The translations under genes were made by a program, and so were the position numbers. DNA of 64,000 bases, from contig CAVSJF010000006.1 in the NCBI GenBank assembly GCA_963728155.1, positions 62,001 to 126,000 of the forward strand. Reading direction: 5' to 3'. Origin of the DNA: JACVRW01 sp963728155 (GTDB taxonomy: Bacteria > Actinomycetota > Thermoleophilia > Solirubrobacterales > Thermoleophilaceae). The stretch's first letter is position 1. Every line of letters begins with the position of its first letter. The notes under the pieces were generated by a model. The model was not told the origin of the DNA. It saw only the letters and a list, made by a program, of their open reading frames with translations, and ran no database searches. Below are positions 8,367-16,504 of this stretch, piece after piece.

Positions 8367-9590
8367 GTGGCTCCCGCGGCCGAGCTCCGCGAGCGCATCC
8401 GCCGTCTCCCCGGCCTGGACCGCCTGCTGCCCGCGCTCGTGGACCTGCCGCCCACCTACCTGGTGGGCGGCGCGGTCCGCGACCTGCTGCGCGGCGCGCG
8501 ACACGTGGATCTCGACATCGCCGTCGAGGGCGACCCCCGTTCGGCGGCTCGCGCGCTCGCCGACCGGCTCGACGGCACGGCGCGCGAGCACGCCCGCTTC
8601 GGCACGGCCACCGTGCGCACCCGCGACCTGAGCTTCGACCTGGCGCGCACGCGCACCGAGATCTACTCCGAGCCCGGCGCACTGCCGACCGTGTTCGCCG
8701 CCCGGCTCACCGACGACCTGCGCCGCCGCGACTTCGCCATCAACGCGATGGCGGTGGCGCTTTCGCGCGACGATCTCGGCCACCTCTACGACCCCCACGG
8801 CGGCCTGGCCGACCTCGACGCCGGCCGGGTCCGGATTCTCCACGGAGGCTCGTTCCTGGACGACCCGACGCGCCTGCTGCGGGCGGTGCGCTACGAGGTG
8901 CGACTCGGCTTTTCGATGGACGAGGACACCGAGAGCGCCGCCCGGGCCGCGATAGCCGAGGAGGCCATGTCCACGGTGTCCGGGGCGCGGGTGCGCGACG
9001 AGCTGATGGATCTCCTGGCCGAGCACGAGGCCCCGACCGGGGTGGAGCGGATGCACGACCTGAGCCTCGACCATGCCCTGCACCCGGCGCTCGACCCCGA
9101 TCCCGAGCTGGTGGCCTCGGCCTCGCTGGGCGCGGTGGCCATCGGGGCCGACCGGGCGCTGGCCGCGCTGGCGGCGCTGTGCGCCGCTGCTCCCGTGGAG
9201 CTCGACCTCTGGCTGGCCGGGCTACACCTCCTGGCCCGCGACCGCGACGCCGTGTCGCGCGCCGCGCGCATTGCGCGGAGGCTGGCGGCGGCGCTCTCGA
9301 CCCGCGACATCACGCCCTCCACCCTGCGCGACCTCCTGGCCGGCGAGCCGCCGGAGGCCCTCGCCCTCGCGCTGGCCATGGGCGCTCCGGCGGACCCCGT
9401 GCTGCGCTGGGTGACCGAGCTCAGCGCGCTGAGCCTGGAGATCTCCGGTGACGACCTGATCGCCGCCGGCGTGCCCGAGGGCCCGGCCATCGGACGTGCG
9501 CTCGACGAGACGCTGCGGCGTAAGCTCGACGGCCTGGTGAACGGACGCGAGGAAGAGCTGGCCACGGCCTTGGAGCTCGCCCGTGCTTGA
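8367..9590 (+). CDS. CCA-adding type tRNA nucleotidyltransferase / poly(A) polymerase head-domain protein
   Basis: Class II nucleotidyltransferase that builds or repairs tRNA 3' CCA ends. The catalytic head is at the N-terminus: YLVGGAVRDLLRGARHVDLDIAVEGD gives the GG motif and the two metal-binding Asp residues. Then come RRRDFAINAMAV (motif C region), DLDAGRVRILHGGSFLDDPTRLLRAVRYE (motif D/E region) and a helical body to residue 407. No HD domain is seen. GTG 8367 is the likely start; as printed the same frame continues from HisF, probably through an indel. The 3' end overlaps pgeF by 8 bases. Confidence 0.82.
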   Translation: MAPAAELRERIRRLPGLDRLLPALVDLPPTYLVGGAVRDLLRGARHVDLDIAVEGDPRSAARALADRLDGTAREHARFGTATVRTRDLSFDLARTRTEIYSEPGALPTVFAARLTDDLRRRDFAINAMAVALSRDDLGHLYDPHGGLADLDAGRVRILHGGSFLDDPTRLLRAVRYEVRLGFSMDEDTESAARAAIAEEAMSTVSGARVRDELMDLLAEHEAPTGVERMHDLSLDHALHPALDPDPELVASASLGAVAIGADRALAALAALCAAAPVELDLWLAGLHLLARDRDAVSRAARIARRLAAALSTRDITPSTLRDLLAGEPPEALALALAMGAPADPVLRWVTELSALSLEISGDDLIAAGVPEGPAIGRALDETLRRKLDGLVNGREEELATALELARA

Positions 9591-10299
9591 CACGCTCGAG
9601 CTGCCCGGCGCGCGCGCCATCTTCTCCACCCGCAACGGCGGCGTCAGCCAGGGTCCCTACCGCTCGCTGAACCTCGGCATCCTCACCGACGACGCGCCCG
9701 AGCGGGTGACCGACAACCGCGGCCGGCTGGCCGCCGAGGCGCGCCTCGACCCCGAGCGCGTGGTGATGGGCTGGCAGGTGCACGGCGCCGAGCTGCGCGA
9801 GTGGGATGCCCCGGACGCGACCCGTGCGTACACGGAGCCGGGCGGCAAGGAGCTGCCGCGGGTGGACGGCCACCTCACCACCCAGCCGCGCCTCGGGCTG
9901 CTGGTGCTGGTGGCCGACTGCTTTCCGGTGGCGCTGGCGGACGGCGAGCAGGCGGCCATGCTCCACTGCGGGTGGCGCCCGCTGGCCGGGGGGATCATCG
10001 AGCGCGCGGTGAGCCGTTTCGCGCGACCACCCGCCGCCGCGGTCGGCCCGGGCATCGGCGGCTGCTGTTACGAGGTGGGCCCCGAGGTGCTCGAGCATTT
10101 CAGCGACGTGCACGGAGCGGCCGACGGGCGCATGCTCGACCTGCGGCGGGTGATCGAGGCGCGGCTCCAGGCCGCCGGCGTCACCGAGATCGCGCATCTG
10201 GATTGCTGTACGAGCTGCCACCCCGACCTCTATTTCTCCCACCGGCGCGACGACGGCCTGACCGGCCGCCAGGCGGGGCTATGCGTGCTGAGCAGATAG
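9583..10299 (+). CDS. pgeF: PgeF/YfiH family multicopper-oxidase-fold protein (peptidoglycan editing factor, purine nucleoside phosphorylase)
   Basis: A 238-residue member of the YfiH/LACC1 family, reported to act as purine nucleoside phosphorylase and deaminase and, in E. coli, to keep wrong amino acids out of peptidoglycan. The zinc ligands stand in their usual places: WQVHGAEL (His), VADCFPVAL (Cys) and MLHCGWRPLAGG (His). FSTRNGGVSQGPY at the start and GPGIGGCCYEVGPEV late in the chain are family hallmarks. GTG start within the end of the CCA gene; its own end overlaps the next gene by 19 bases. Its place among sepF and envelope genes suits the editing role. Confidence 0.9.
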   Translation: MLDTLELPGARAIFSTRNGGVSQGPYRSLNLGILTDDAPERVTDNRGRLAAEARLDPERVVMGWQVHGAELREWDAPDATRAYTEPGGKELPRVDGHLTTQPRLGLLVLVADCFPVALADGEQAAMLHCGWRPLAGGIIERAVSRFARPPAAAVGPGIGGCCYEVGPEVLEHFSDVHGAADGRMLDLRRVIEARLQAAGVTEIAHLDCCTSCHPDLYFSHRRDDGLTGRQAGLCVLSR

Positions 10300-10886
10300 C
10301 TCGCAACCTCGAGCGGGTGCGCGAGCAGATCGGCGTCGAGGTCGAGGTCCTGGCCGCGGTGAAGTACGTCGAGACCGAGGACCTGCCGCTGCTGGCCGAG
10401 GCCGGCATCGAGCTGGTGGGCGAGAACCGCGCGCAGGAGCTGCTGGCCAAGCAGGAGGCCCACGGTGACCTGTTCACCTGGGACTTCATCGGCGGCATCC
10501 AGAGCCGCAAGCTCAAGGACATAGCGCCCAACGTGCGCCTGATCCACTCGATCTCCTCCGAGTCGGCGCTGCGCCGGCTCGAGCAGAATCCGGCGCGCGA
10601 GGTGCTGATCCAGGTCAACGTGGCGGGCGAGGAGTCCAAGGAGGGGATCGACCCCGGCGAGCTCGCCGCCTACATCGAGCGCTGCCCCTCGCCGGTCACC
10701 GGGCTGATGACCATGCCGCCCTTCGCCGAGCGCCCCGAGGACAGCCGGCGCCATTTCGCCCGCCTCGCCGAGCTGGCCGCCGAGCACGGCCTGAAGCGGC
10801 TCTCGATGGGCACGAGCCAGGACTACGAGGTGGCGGTACAGGAGGGCGCGACGATCGTGCGCCTCGGCTCGGTGCTCTACGAGTAG
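10281..10886 (+). CDS. YggS/PLPBP family PLP-binding protein
   Basis: A 201-residue single-domain PLP barrel that buffers pyridoxal phosphate; homologues (YggS, YlmE) sit next to sepF in many Gram-positive genomes, as here. The PLP lysine is in LAAVKYVETEDLPLL. Other landmarks are GENRAQELLAKQ, FIGGIQSRKLKDI (usually HFIGxLQ), LIQVNVAGEESKEG, LMTMPP and LSMGTSQDYEVAVQEGATIVRLGS (phosphate loop). Slightly short of the usual 225 at the N-terminus, which starts close to the first helix. The 3' end overlaps the antisense hydrolase gene by 10 bases. Confidence 0.9.
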   Translation: MRAEQIARNLERVREQIGVEVEVLAAVKYVETEDLPLLAEAGIELVGENRAQELLAKQEAHGDLFTWDFIGGIQSRKLKDIAPNVRLIHSISSESALRRLEQNPAREVLIQVNVAGEESKEGIDPGELAAYIERCPSPVTGLMTMPPFAERPEDSRRHFARLAELAAEHGLKRLSMGTSQDYEVAVQEGATIVRLGSVLYE

Positions 10887-11690
10887 CCGGCCGTCTCCAG
10901 GAAGTCGCCGATAGCCGTTGACAGCCGCGCCCCCTGCCAGGCCAGCGGCGACTTGCCCTCCTCTTCCACCACCAGCTCCGCCCGCGGCAGCCGGCGCTCG
11001 TACTCCCGCGCCACGGCGAGCGGGTGCATGGGATCGATCTCGTCGCGCGACGCCACGATCAGTACGGGGACGTCGAGCCCGTCCAGGCGCCCCAGCCCGT
11101 CCCAGGCGGCGGAGCGCGGCACCTCGCGCAGCGCCGCGGCCACCGCGTCGAGATGCTCGTGGCGCTCCATGCGCTGGAGGATGGCCGTGCCGGTGGACTC
11201 CCGCCAGCTCTCGGGCAACCCGGCGGGGAGCGCTTCCTCGACGAAGGCCTCGATACCGCCGCGCTCGAGCTCCGCGGCCAGCCGGTCCCAGCGGTCCTCC
11301 TGAATCCGGCTCTCCGGAGTAGGCCGGCGTGATCTGCACCAGCGCGGGCACCTGCTCGGGGTGCTCGAGCGCGAAGGCCATCGCCGTGGCGGCCCCCATC
11401 GAGCTGCCCACCAGGGCCGTGCGCTCGAGCTCCAGGTGGTCGAGCACGGCCTCGAGATCATCCACCAGCTCGGGGTAGCCGTAGCTCTGCGCCGGTGCCG
11501 AGGCGCCATGCCCGCGAGCGTCGTAGGAGATCAGGCGGTAGCCGCGCTTGGCCAGATGACGCGAGCCCTGCACGACGTTGCGCCGGGTGGCCGAGAGGCC
11601 GTGGAGGAGAACCAGCGGCGGTCCGTCACCCAGGCACTCGCCCTCGAGAGAGGTGCCGTTGCGCCGAACCTGGAATGTTGCCGCCTCCAC
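10877..11690 (-). CDS. Alpha/beta hydrolase, frameshifted
   Basis: Alpha/beta-hydrolase-fold enzyme of unknown substrate, about 270 residues when repaired. The N-terminal half has PLVLLHGLSATRRN (oxyanion hole HG), YDARGHGASA and the nucleophile elbow LVGSSMGAATAM. The C-terminal half, in another frame from about 11320, has the acid strand PVLIVASRDEIDPMHPL. No clear catalytic His follows at the usual distance (EEEGKSPLAW stands there), so either the His of DPMHP serves or the protein is not a standard triad enzyme. It is the only minus-strand gene inside the murA-rluD run, and its start faces sepF. Confidence 0.75.
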
Positions 11691-11695
11691 GGGAT

Positions 11696-11701
11696 TACAC
11701 T
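11696..11701 (+). promoter_or_regulatory. Candidate -10 element for sepF
   Basis: TACACT on the plus strand 44 bases before the sepF ATG. On the opposite strand the overlapping TAACAG (11700-11705) lies 9 bases before the GTG of the hydrolase gene, so the two genes may share a divergent promoter. No clear -35. Confidence 0.35.
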
Positions 11702-11745
11702 GTTAGCAAGGATTTTCCCGTTTCCGGGCGAAAAGCTCCGTCAGC

Positions 11746-12288
11746 ATGGCGCTCCGCGACACATGGCACAAGACGCTGGTCTACTTCGGCCTCGCCGAGG
11801 AGGAGGATCCGCGCTACGAGCCCGTGCGCGAACCCGAGCCCGAAGCCGAGCTCGAGGACCGCTACCGCGACCGCCCCAACGTGCGGCGGCTGCAGCGGCG
11901 CCGGCGCGACGAGATCGACGACATCTTCGCCGAGGAACCACGCGGCGGCGGGCGCGAGACGCGCGTTCTGCGGCCCGTCGGCGGCAACGGCCGCGGGGGC
12001 GGCGGCGGTGACATCCAGGTTCATCTCGTGGTGCCCAGGAGCTTCAACGACGCTCAGCAGATCGCCGACCAGTTCAAGGAGGCGATCCCGGTGATCCTCA
12101 ACCTTCAGGGTACGGACACCGACCTCTCGAAGCGCCTGATCGACTTCGCCTCCGGCCTGACCTACGCCCTGGACGGCGGGATGCAGCGGATCGCCGACAA
12201 GGTGTTCCTGCTCACACCCCGCAACGTCGAGGTGTCGGCCGAGGAACGCGCGCGGCTGATCGAGAAGGGCTTCTTCAACCAGTCCTAG
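11746..12288 (+). CDS. sepF: Cell division protein SepF
   Basis: Membrane-linked FtsZ partner that organises the Z ring in Gram-positive bacteria. The 180-residue protein has the family layout: a short N-terminal amphipathic segment (MALRDTWHKTLVYFGL), an acidic and basic linker with a Gly-rich stretch around residues 75-90, and a C-terminal SepF domain from about residue 90. The domain shows VVPRSFNDAQQIADQFKE, VILNLQG, KRLIDFASGLTYALDGGM and the end GFFNQS. Intact. Its place after pgeF and the yggS-like gene and before yggT is the classical division-cluster order. Confidence 0.95.
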   Translation: MALRDTWHKTLVYFGLAEEEDPRYEPVREPEPEAELEDRYRDRPNVRRLQRRRRDEIDDIFAEEPRGGGRETRVLRPVGGNGRGGGGGDIQVHLVVPRSFNDAQQIADQFKEAIPVILNLQGTDTDLSKRLIDFASGLTYALDGGMQRIADKVFLLTPRNVEVSAEERARLIEKGFFNQS

Positions 12289-12312
12289 CGCGGCGGCGCT
12301 GGAGTGGGCGAC

Positions 12313-12318
12313 TAGTCT
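12313..12318 (+). promoter_or_regulatory. Candidate -10 element for proC (leaderless)
   Basis: TAGTCT ends 7 bases before the proC GTG. At this distance transcription would start at or next to the start codon. No Shine-Dalgarno sequence is present in the short gap. Confidence 0.4.
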
Positions 12319-12325
12319 CCTCGCC

Positions 12326-13087
12326 GTGAAGCTGGGATTCATCGGGGCGGGCAACATGGCGTCCGCACTCGCCCGCGGGATCGGTGAGCCCGCCCTGGTG
12401 GCCGACATCGACGGCGCCAAGGCGCAGCAGCTCGCCGCCGAGCTGGGAGGCGAGGCCGTGGGCTCCAACACCGAGCTGGCCGAGCGCGCCGACGTGGTGG
12501 TGCTGTGTCACAAGCCGAAGCAGCTCGATGAGGTCGCCGCGGAGGTCGCCGGCCGTGCCCGGGCGGTCGTGTCGATCCTCGCCGCCGTGACCACCGAGCA
12601 GCTGGGGCGGGTCTATCCGGACACTCCGGTCTATCGCTTCATCCCGAACCTGCCGGCCGAGGTGCGCAGGGGGGTGCTGTGCTTCGTGCCGGGCCCCGGC
12701 GCGAGCGACGGCCCGGAGGATGAGATCCTCGCGCTGATGGGCCGCGTGGGCGCTGTGATCGCGCTGGACTCCGAGCCGCTGATCGAGCCCGCCATGGCGC
12801 TGATGAGCTGCGGGCCCGCCTTCATGGCGCTCGTGGCGGAATCGTTCGCCGACGCCGGCGCCGCCCACGGGCTCGACCGCGAGGACGCCGTGCGCATGGC
12901 CGTCGAGACCATGGCCGGAACGGCGGCCTACCTCAGCGCCAACGGATACGACACCGAGACGATCCGCGCCAAGGTGGCCACGCCGGGCGGTACGACCGAG
13001 CGGGGCCTGATCACCCTCGAGGAGCGAGGCATGCGCGAGGTCTGCCGATCGGCGGTGGACGCCGTGGTGGAGGCGACTCGGCGATGA
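12326..13087 (+). CDS. proC: Pyrroline-5-carboxylate reductase
   Basis: Reduces pyrroline-5-carboxylate to proline with NAD(P)H. The 253-residue protein opens with the dinucleotide fold MKLGFIGAGNMASALARG, then CHKPKQLDEV (usually VKP), YRFIPNLPAEVRRGV, a dimer region GPAFMALVAESFADAG, and the substrate loop KVATPGGTTERGL near residues 215-228, which is diagnostic. Intact. It sits between sepF and yggT as in many Gram-positive division clusters. The stop overlaps the yggT ATG by 4 bases. Confidence 0.95.
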   Translation: MKLGFIGAGNMASALARGIGEPALVADIDGAKAQQLAAELGGEAVGSNTELAERADVVVLCHKPKQLDEVAAEVAGRARAVVSILAAVTTEQLGRVYPDTPVYRFIPNLPAEVRRGVLCFVPGPGASDGPEDEILALMGRVGAVIALDSEPLIEPAMALMSCGPAFMALVAESFADAGAAHGLDREDAVRMAVETMAGTAAYLSANGYDTETIRAKVATPGGTTERGLITLEERGMREVCRSAVDAVVEATRR

Positions 13088-13389
13088 GCCTGTGGCTGGC
13101 CGTCACGCGCAACGACATCGCCGACTACGTCGGCACGCTGGCGCTCGTGTATCTCGTGCTGATCTTCATTCGCATCATCCTGAGCTGGATCCCGCGCATT
13201 CCCTACAACCGCTTCCTCAACGGCTTCCTGAAGTTCGTGACCGACGTGACCGACCCGTACCTGAACCTCTTCCGGCGTTTCCTCCCGCCAGTGCGCATCG
13301 GCCCGGGCGCGCTCGACCTGAGCCCGATCGTGGCCACCTTCGTGCTCATCATCGTCAGCAGCATCGTCGAGAACCTGATCCGGGTGTGA
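13084..13389 (+). CDS. YggT family membrane protein
   Basis: A 101-residue protein with two membrane segments (about residues 18-36 and 80-97) around a short loop. It carries the family motifs IRIILSWIPRIPYNRFL and VTDPYLNLFRRFLPP. YggT proteins accompany sepF and divIVA and have been linked to division or osmotic tolerance; no activity is established. Coupled to proC (ATGA) and to lspA (GTGA). Confidence 0.9.
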   Translation: MSLWLAVTRNDIADYVGTLALVYLVLIFIRIILSWIPRIPYNRFLNGFLKFVTDVTDPYLNLFRRFLPPVRIGPGALDLSPIVATFVLIIVSSIVENLIRV

Positions 13390-13847
13390 GGGCCTCCGGC
13401 CCGGCCGCCGCCCTCGTGACCGCGGGCTTGGTGGTGGTGGCCGACCAGGCGACCAAGCAACTCGTTGACCGCAGCGTCGTGCGCGGGGACGCCGTCGACG
13501 TCTTCCCCGGTCTGCAGATCGTGAACGCGCGCAACACGGGCGTTGCCTTCGGGGCTTTCGAGGGCGGCGGCCTGATCCTCGCCGTCCTGATCGGGATCTC
13601 GCTCGCGTTGCTGCTGGGCTACTTCGCCCGGCACCGCGAGCAGCCCTGGTTGTGGCTGCCGGTGGGCCTCCTGCTGGGCGGCGCACTCGGGAACCTCGCC
13701 GACCGGGCGCGCGAGGGCGCGGTGATCGACTTCATCGACCCGGTGGCGTGGCCGGCCTTCAACCTGGCCGACTCGTGCATCGTGGTGGGGGTGTTCGCGC
13801 TGCTGTACGTCGCCGAGAGGGGATCGCGACGGCCTCGCTCGACCTGA
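13386..13847 (+). CDS. lspA: Lipoprotein signal peptidase II
   Basis: Integral membrane aspartyl protease that removes signal peptides from diacylglyceryl-modified prolipoproteins; a lipoprotein with a clear lipobox (the cyclophilin at 56797-57499) is in this window. The 153-residue protein has four hydrophobic segments, the motif ADQATKQLVD near the N-terminus, NTGVAFGAF, GGALGNLADRAREGAVIDFID (first catalytic Asp) and FNLADSCIVVG (second catalytic Asp). GTG start overlaps the yggT stop. Confidence 0.95.
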   Translation: MRASGPAAALVTAGLVVVADQATKQLVDRSVVRGDAVDVFPGLQIVNARNTGVAFGAFEGGGLILAVLIGISLALLLGYFARHREQPWLWLPVGLLLGGALGNLADRAREGAVIDFIDPVAWPAFNLADSCIVVGVFALLYVAERGSRRPRST

Positions 13848-13860
13848 CCGCGGGGACCGG

Positions 13861-14766
13861 GACGCCGGACTGCGCCTGGACGCCTTCCTGGCCGCCCGCG
13901 AGGTCGCGCCCTCCCGCGCCGCGGCACAGCGGCTGATCGCGGCCGGGGCCGTGCTGGTCGACGGGCGGACGCGACCCAAGAACCACCGCATGCAGGCGGG
14001 GGAGACAGTGGGCGTCCAGCCCTCCGAGGAGAGCCCCGAGCTGAATGCCGAGGCGGTGCCGGCGTTCGCGATCGCCTTCGAGGACGATCACCTGATGGTG
14101 GTGGACAAGCCCGCCGGTTTGGTCACCCATCCCGCTCCCGGGCACGCCGGGCCCACGCTCGCCGAGGCGCTTCGGGGGCGCGCCGCGGGCGGCAGCGACC
14201 CGCAGCGGGCGGGCATCGTCCACCGCCTCGATCGCGACACCTCCGGGCTGCTCGTGGTGGCCAAGGACGACGCGGCGTTCGCGGCGTTGCAGAGGCAGAT
14301 GAAGGACCGCGATGTCCGGCGCGAGTACCTGGCGCTGGTCGCGGGCCGGCCTGACGCCGAGAGCGGCACGATCGACGCGCCCATAGGCCGCGACCGAGCG
14401 CGCCGCACGCTGGTGTCGACCCGCAGCGACCGGCCGCGCAGCGCCGTGACTCACTTCGAGGTGCTCGAGCGCCTCCCGCGCACCGCGCTGCTGAGGGTCA
14501 CGCTCGAGACCGGCCGCACCCACCAGATCCGCGCCCATCTCGCCGCCATCGGCCATCCGGTATGCGGAGATGCCCCGTACGGCGGACGCGCATGCGGAGA
14601 GCGCCTCGGCCTGGAACGGCAGTTTCTCCACTCCCGCGCCATTGTGTTTAGCCATCCCGTGACCGGGGAATCCGTCTCGTGCGAGTCCAAACCCCCCGCC
14701 GATCTGCTTCGAGCACTCGACGCAGCCCGGCGGGAGCCAGTCTCCGGAGGGCCAGTCGGAGACTGA
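13861..14766 (+). CDS. RluD-type 23S rRNA pseudouridine synthase with S4 domain; start unresolved
   Basis: Isomerises uridines of large-subunit rRNA. An N-terminal S4 RNA-binding domain (DAGLRLDAFLAAREV, LIAAGAVLVDGR) is followed by the RluA-family catalytic domain. That domain shows DDHLMVVDKPAGLVTHP, the catalytic HRLDRDTSGLLVVAKD, YLALV, and LETGRTHQIRAHLAAIGHPVCGD. The first in-frame GTG (13951) would cut the S4 domain in half. Between the lspA stop and 13861 no ATG, GTG or TTG lies in frame, so a start codon has been lost to an indel or a rare codon is used. Last gene before a strong terminator. Confidence 0.85.
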   Translation, partial: DAGLRLDAFLAAREVAPSRAAAQRLIAAGAVLVDGRTRPKNHRMQAGETVGVQPSEESPELNAEAVPAFAIAFEDDHLMVVDKPAGLVTHPAPGHAGPTLAEALRGRAAGGSDPQRAGIVHRLDRDTSGLLVVAKDDAAFAALQRQMKDRDVRREYLALVAGRPDAESGTIDAPIGRDRARRTLVSTRSDRPRSAVTHFEVLERLPRTALLRVTLETGRTHQIRAHLAAIGHPVCGDAPYGGRACGERLGLERQFLHSRAIVFSHPVTGESVSCESKPPADLLRALDAARREPVSGGPVGD

Positions 14767-14773
14767 ACATATG

Positions 14774-14806
14774 AACGAGGCGCCTTCCGGGCGCCTCGTT
14801 CCTTTT
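14774..14806 (+). terminator. Intrinsic terminator after the murA-rluD run
   Basis: A perfect 11-bp stem (14774-14784 pairs with 14790-14800) with loop TTCCG is followed by CCTTTT. It lies 7 bases after the pseudouridine synthase stop and separates this operon from rpsB. A short ATG reading frame across it is an accident of the stem. Confidence 0.88.
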
Positions 14807-14946
14807 GAGCGCCCACAGCTATCCTTGGGCGCTGACCAGTCGTCTATCCCGTCGCTCACAGGCGCTGTGGCCCTGCCCGGACATCGTTACCGGGTCCGCA
14901 GCGCAGCCGGCGGGGATCACCACACAAAACACAAGGGAGTAACTCT
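14807..14946 (+). promoter_or_regulatory. rpsB upstream region (promoter and leader)
   Basis: A 140-base non-coding stretch before rpsB. It holds a GCGCCC/GGGCGC pair (stem 6, near 14809-14830), a TATCCT hexamer at 14820-14825 that could be a -10 without a good -35, a CCCGG/CCGGG pair (14876-14880 with 14890-14894), and an AAGGGAGT Shine-Dalgarno just before the TTG start. A structured leader for ribosomal-protein autoregulation is possible but not demonstrated. Confidence 0.4.
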
Positions 14947-15885
14947 TTGGCCACCGAGATCGGCATCAAGGAGCTGCTGGAGGCCGGCGTTCACTTCGGC
15001 CATCAGACCCGCCGCTGGAACCCGAAGATGCGCCGCTTCATCTACGGCGAGCGCGGCGGAATCCACATCATCGACCTGCAGAAGACCGAGCGGCTCCTGC
15101 ACACCGCGCAGGAGTTCGCGGGTGAGCTCGCCGGGCGTGGCGGCACCATCCTCTTCGTCGGCACCAAGAAGCAGGCCCGCGACACCACCCGCGAAGGCGC
15201 CGAGGCGTGCGGCATGCCGTACGTAAACCAGCGCTGGCTGGGCGGCCTGCTCACCAATTTCCAGACCATCAACAAGCGCATCAAGCGCCTGCACGAGCTG
15301 CGCGAGTGGACCGAGACGGGATCGATGGACCTGCTCCCGGTGCGCGAGCGCATCGGAGCCATGTCCGAGCGCGACAAGCTGGAGACCAACCTGGGCGGCG
15401 TGGCGGACATGCAGCGCCCGCCCGATGCCATGTTCGTGGTGGACATGAAGACCGAGACGATCGGCGTGCGCGAGGCCGTGCGCCTGAAGATCCCGATCAT
15501 CGGCCTGGTCGACACCAACTGCGACCCCGACCCCGTGGACTTCGTGATCCCGGGCAACGACGACGCGATTCGCTCCTGCCGGCTCATCATCCAGGGCATC
15601 TCCGACGTGGTGTCCGAGCGCTCGGCGCTGTTCCGTGCCGAGGAGGAAGCCGCCCGCCGGGAGCGCGAGGAGGCCGAGCGCCGCGAGGCCGAGGAGAAGG
15701 CCCTGCGCGAGCAGGAGGATCGCGAGCGCCAGGAGGCCGAGGACCGGGCCCGCCGCGAGTCGGAGGAGGCCGGCTTCGCGCCCGACGAGCCGGCTACCCC
15801 GAGCGGCACGCGCGCCGAGGCCGCCACCGCGGCCGGTCCCGCGGCGCCGCGGGAACGCCGCACCTTCGACCCTGACGAGGAGTAG
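14947..15885 (+). CDS. rpsB: 30S ribosomal protein S2 with long charged C-terminal tail
   Basis: Small-subunit protein at the head-body junction. The core (residues 1 to about 228) has all S2 landmarks: IKELLEAGVHFGHQTRRWNPKM, IHIIDLQKTERLL, FVGTKKQARD, YVNQRWLGGLLTNF, PDAMFVVD and GLVDTNCDPDPVDFVIPGNDDAIRS. About 80 residues follow that are almost only Glu, Arg and Ala, a predicted single alpha-helix or coiled coil, ending in a Pro/Ala/Thr stretch. S2 usually stops near residue 230-260, so the tail is an addition. TTG start behind a good Shine-Dalgarno. Confidence 0.95.
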   Translation: MATEIGIKELLEAGVHFGHQTRRWNPKMRRFIYGERGGIHIIDLQKTERLLHTAQEFAGELAGRGGTILFVGTKKQARDTTREGAEACGMPYVNQRWLGGLLTNFQTINKRIKRLHELREWTETGSMDLLPVRERIGAMSERDKLETNLGGVADMQRPPDAMFVVDMKTETIGVREAVRLKIPIIGLVDTNCDPDPVDFVIPGNDDAIRSCRLIIQGISDVVSERSALFRAEEEAARREREEAERREAEEKALREQEDRERQEAEDRARRESEEAGFAPDEPATPSGTRAEAATAAGPAAPRERRTFDPDEE

Positions 15886-15887
15886 TG

Positions 15888-16504
15888 ATGAGCAGCACCG
15901 TTGAGATATCCGCCAAGGACGTGAAGGCCCTGCGCGATCGCACCGGCGCCGGGATGATGGACTGCAAGGCCGCTCTCCAGGAAGCCGGGGGGACGCCGAG
16001 AAGGCGGTCGAGATCCTGCGTGTGAAGGGCCAGGCCTCGGCGGCGAAGCGCGGCGGTCGCGCGGCGGGCGAGGGCGTGGTGTCGAGCTACATCCACGCGG
16101 GGGGCAAGATCGGCGTGCTCGTCGAGGTCAACTGCGAGACGGACTTCGTGGCCCGCAACAGCGACTTCCAGGAGTTCGCCCGCGAGGTGGCGCTGCACGC
16201 CGCGGCCTCCAATCCGCTGTTCGTGTCCGATGAGGACGTGTCGGAGGAGGCCAGGGAGGCCGAGCTGCGGGTGTTCCGCGAGCAGGCCGCCGCCGAGGGC
16301 AAGCCCGAGAACGTGCAGGAGAAGATCGTCGAGGGCCGGCTGCGCAAGTGGCTCGACGAGGTCGTGCTGCTGCGCCAGACTCACGTGAACGAGGACAAGC
16401 ACGCGGGCAAGACGCTGGAGGAGCTGCGCACCGAGATCTCGGCGGGGACGGGGGAGAACGTGGTGGTGCGGCGGTTCGCGCGCTTCCAGGTCGGAGAAGG
16501 GTGA
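15888..16504 (+). CDS. tsf: Elongation factor Ts, frameshifted
   Basis: Nucleotide exchange factor for EF-Tu. The N-terminal UBA-like part ISAKDVKALRDRTGAGMMDCKAAL is followed, after a frame break, by AEKAVEILRVKGQASAAKR, the core VNCETDFVARNSDFQEFA (EF-Tu contact), and NVQEKIVEGRLRKW. The break lies in a run of six Gs at 15987-15992; a seventh G restores EAGGDAEKAVEIL. About 205 residues, the short actinobacterial size. Two bases after the rpsB stop; its own stop overlaps the pyrH GTG. Confidence 0.93.

Noticed and set aside
14771..14820. ATG frame beginning inside the terminator after the pseudouridine synthase gene
   Set aside because: It runs across the perfect 11-bp stem and T run into the rpsB leader and shows no protein-like features.
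14807..14946. A riboswitch upstream of rpsB
   Set aside because: Only two short inverted repeats are seen and no known riboswitch core was recognised; at most an autoregulatory leader.
15980..15995. Programmed ribosomal frameshifting in tsf
   Set aside because: EF-Ts is not known to use it, no slippery site plus pseudoknot is evident, and one extra G in the G run restores the gene, as in many other genes here.
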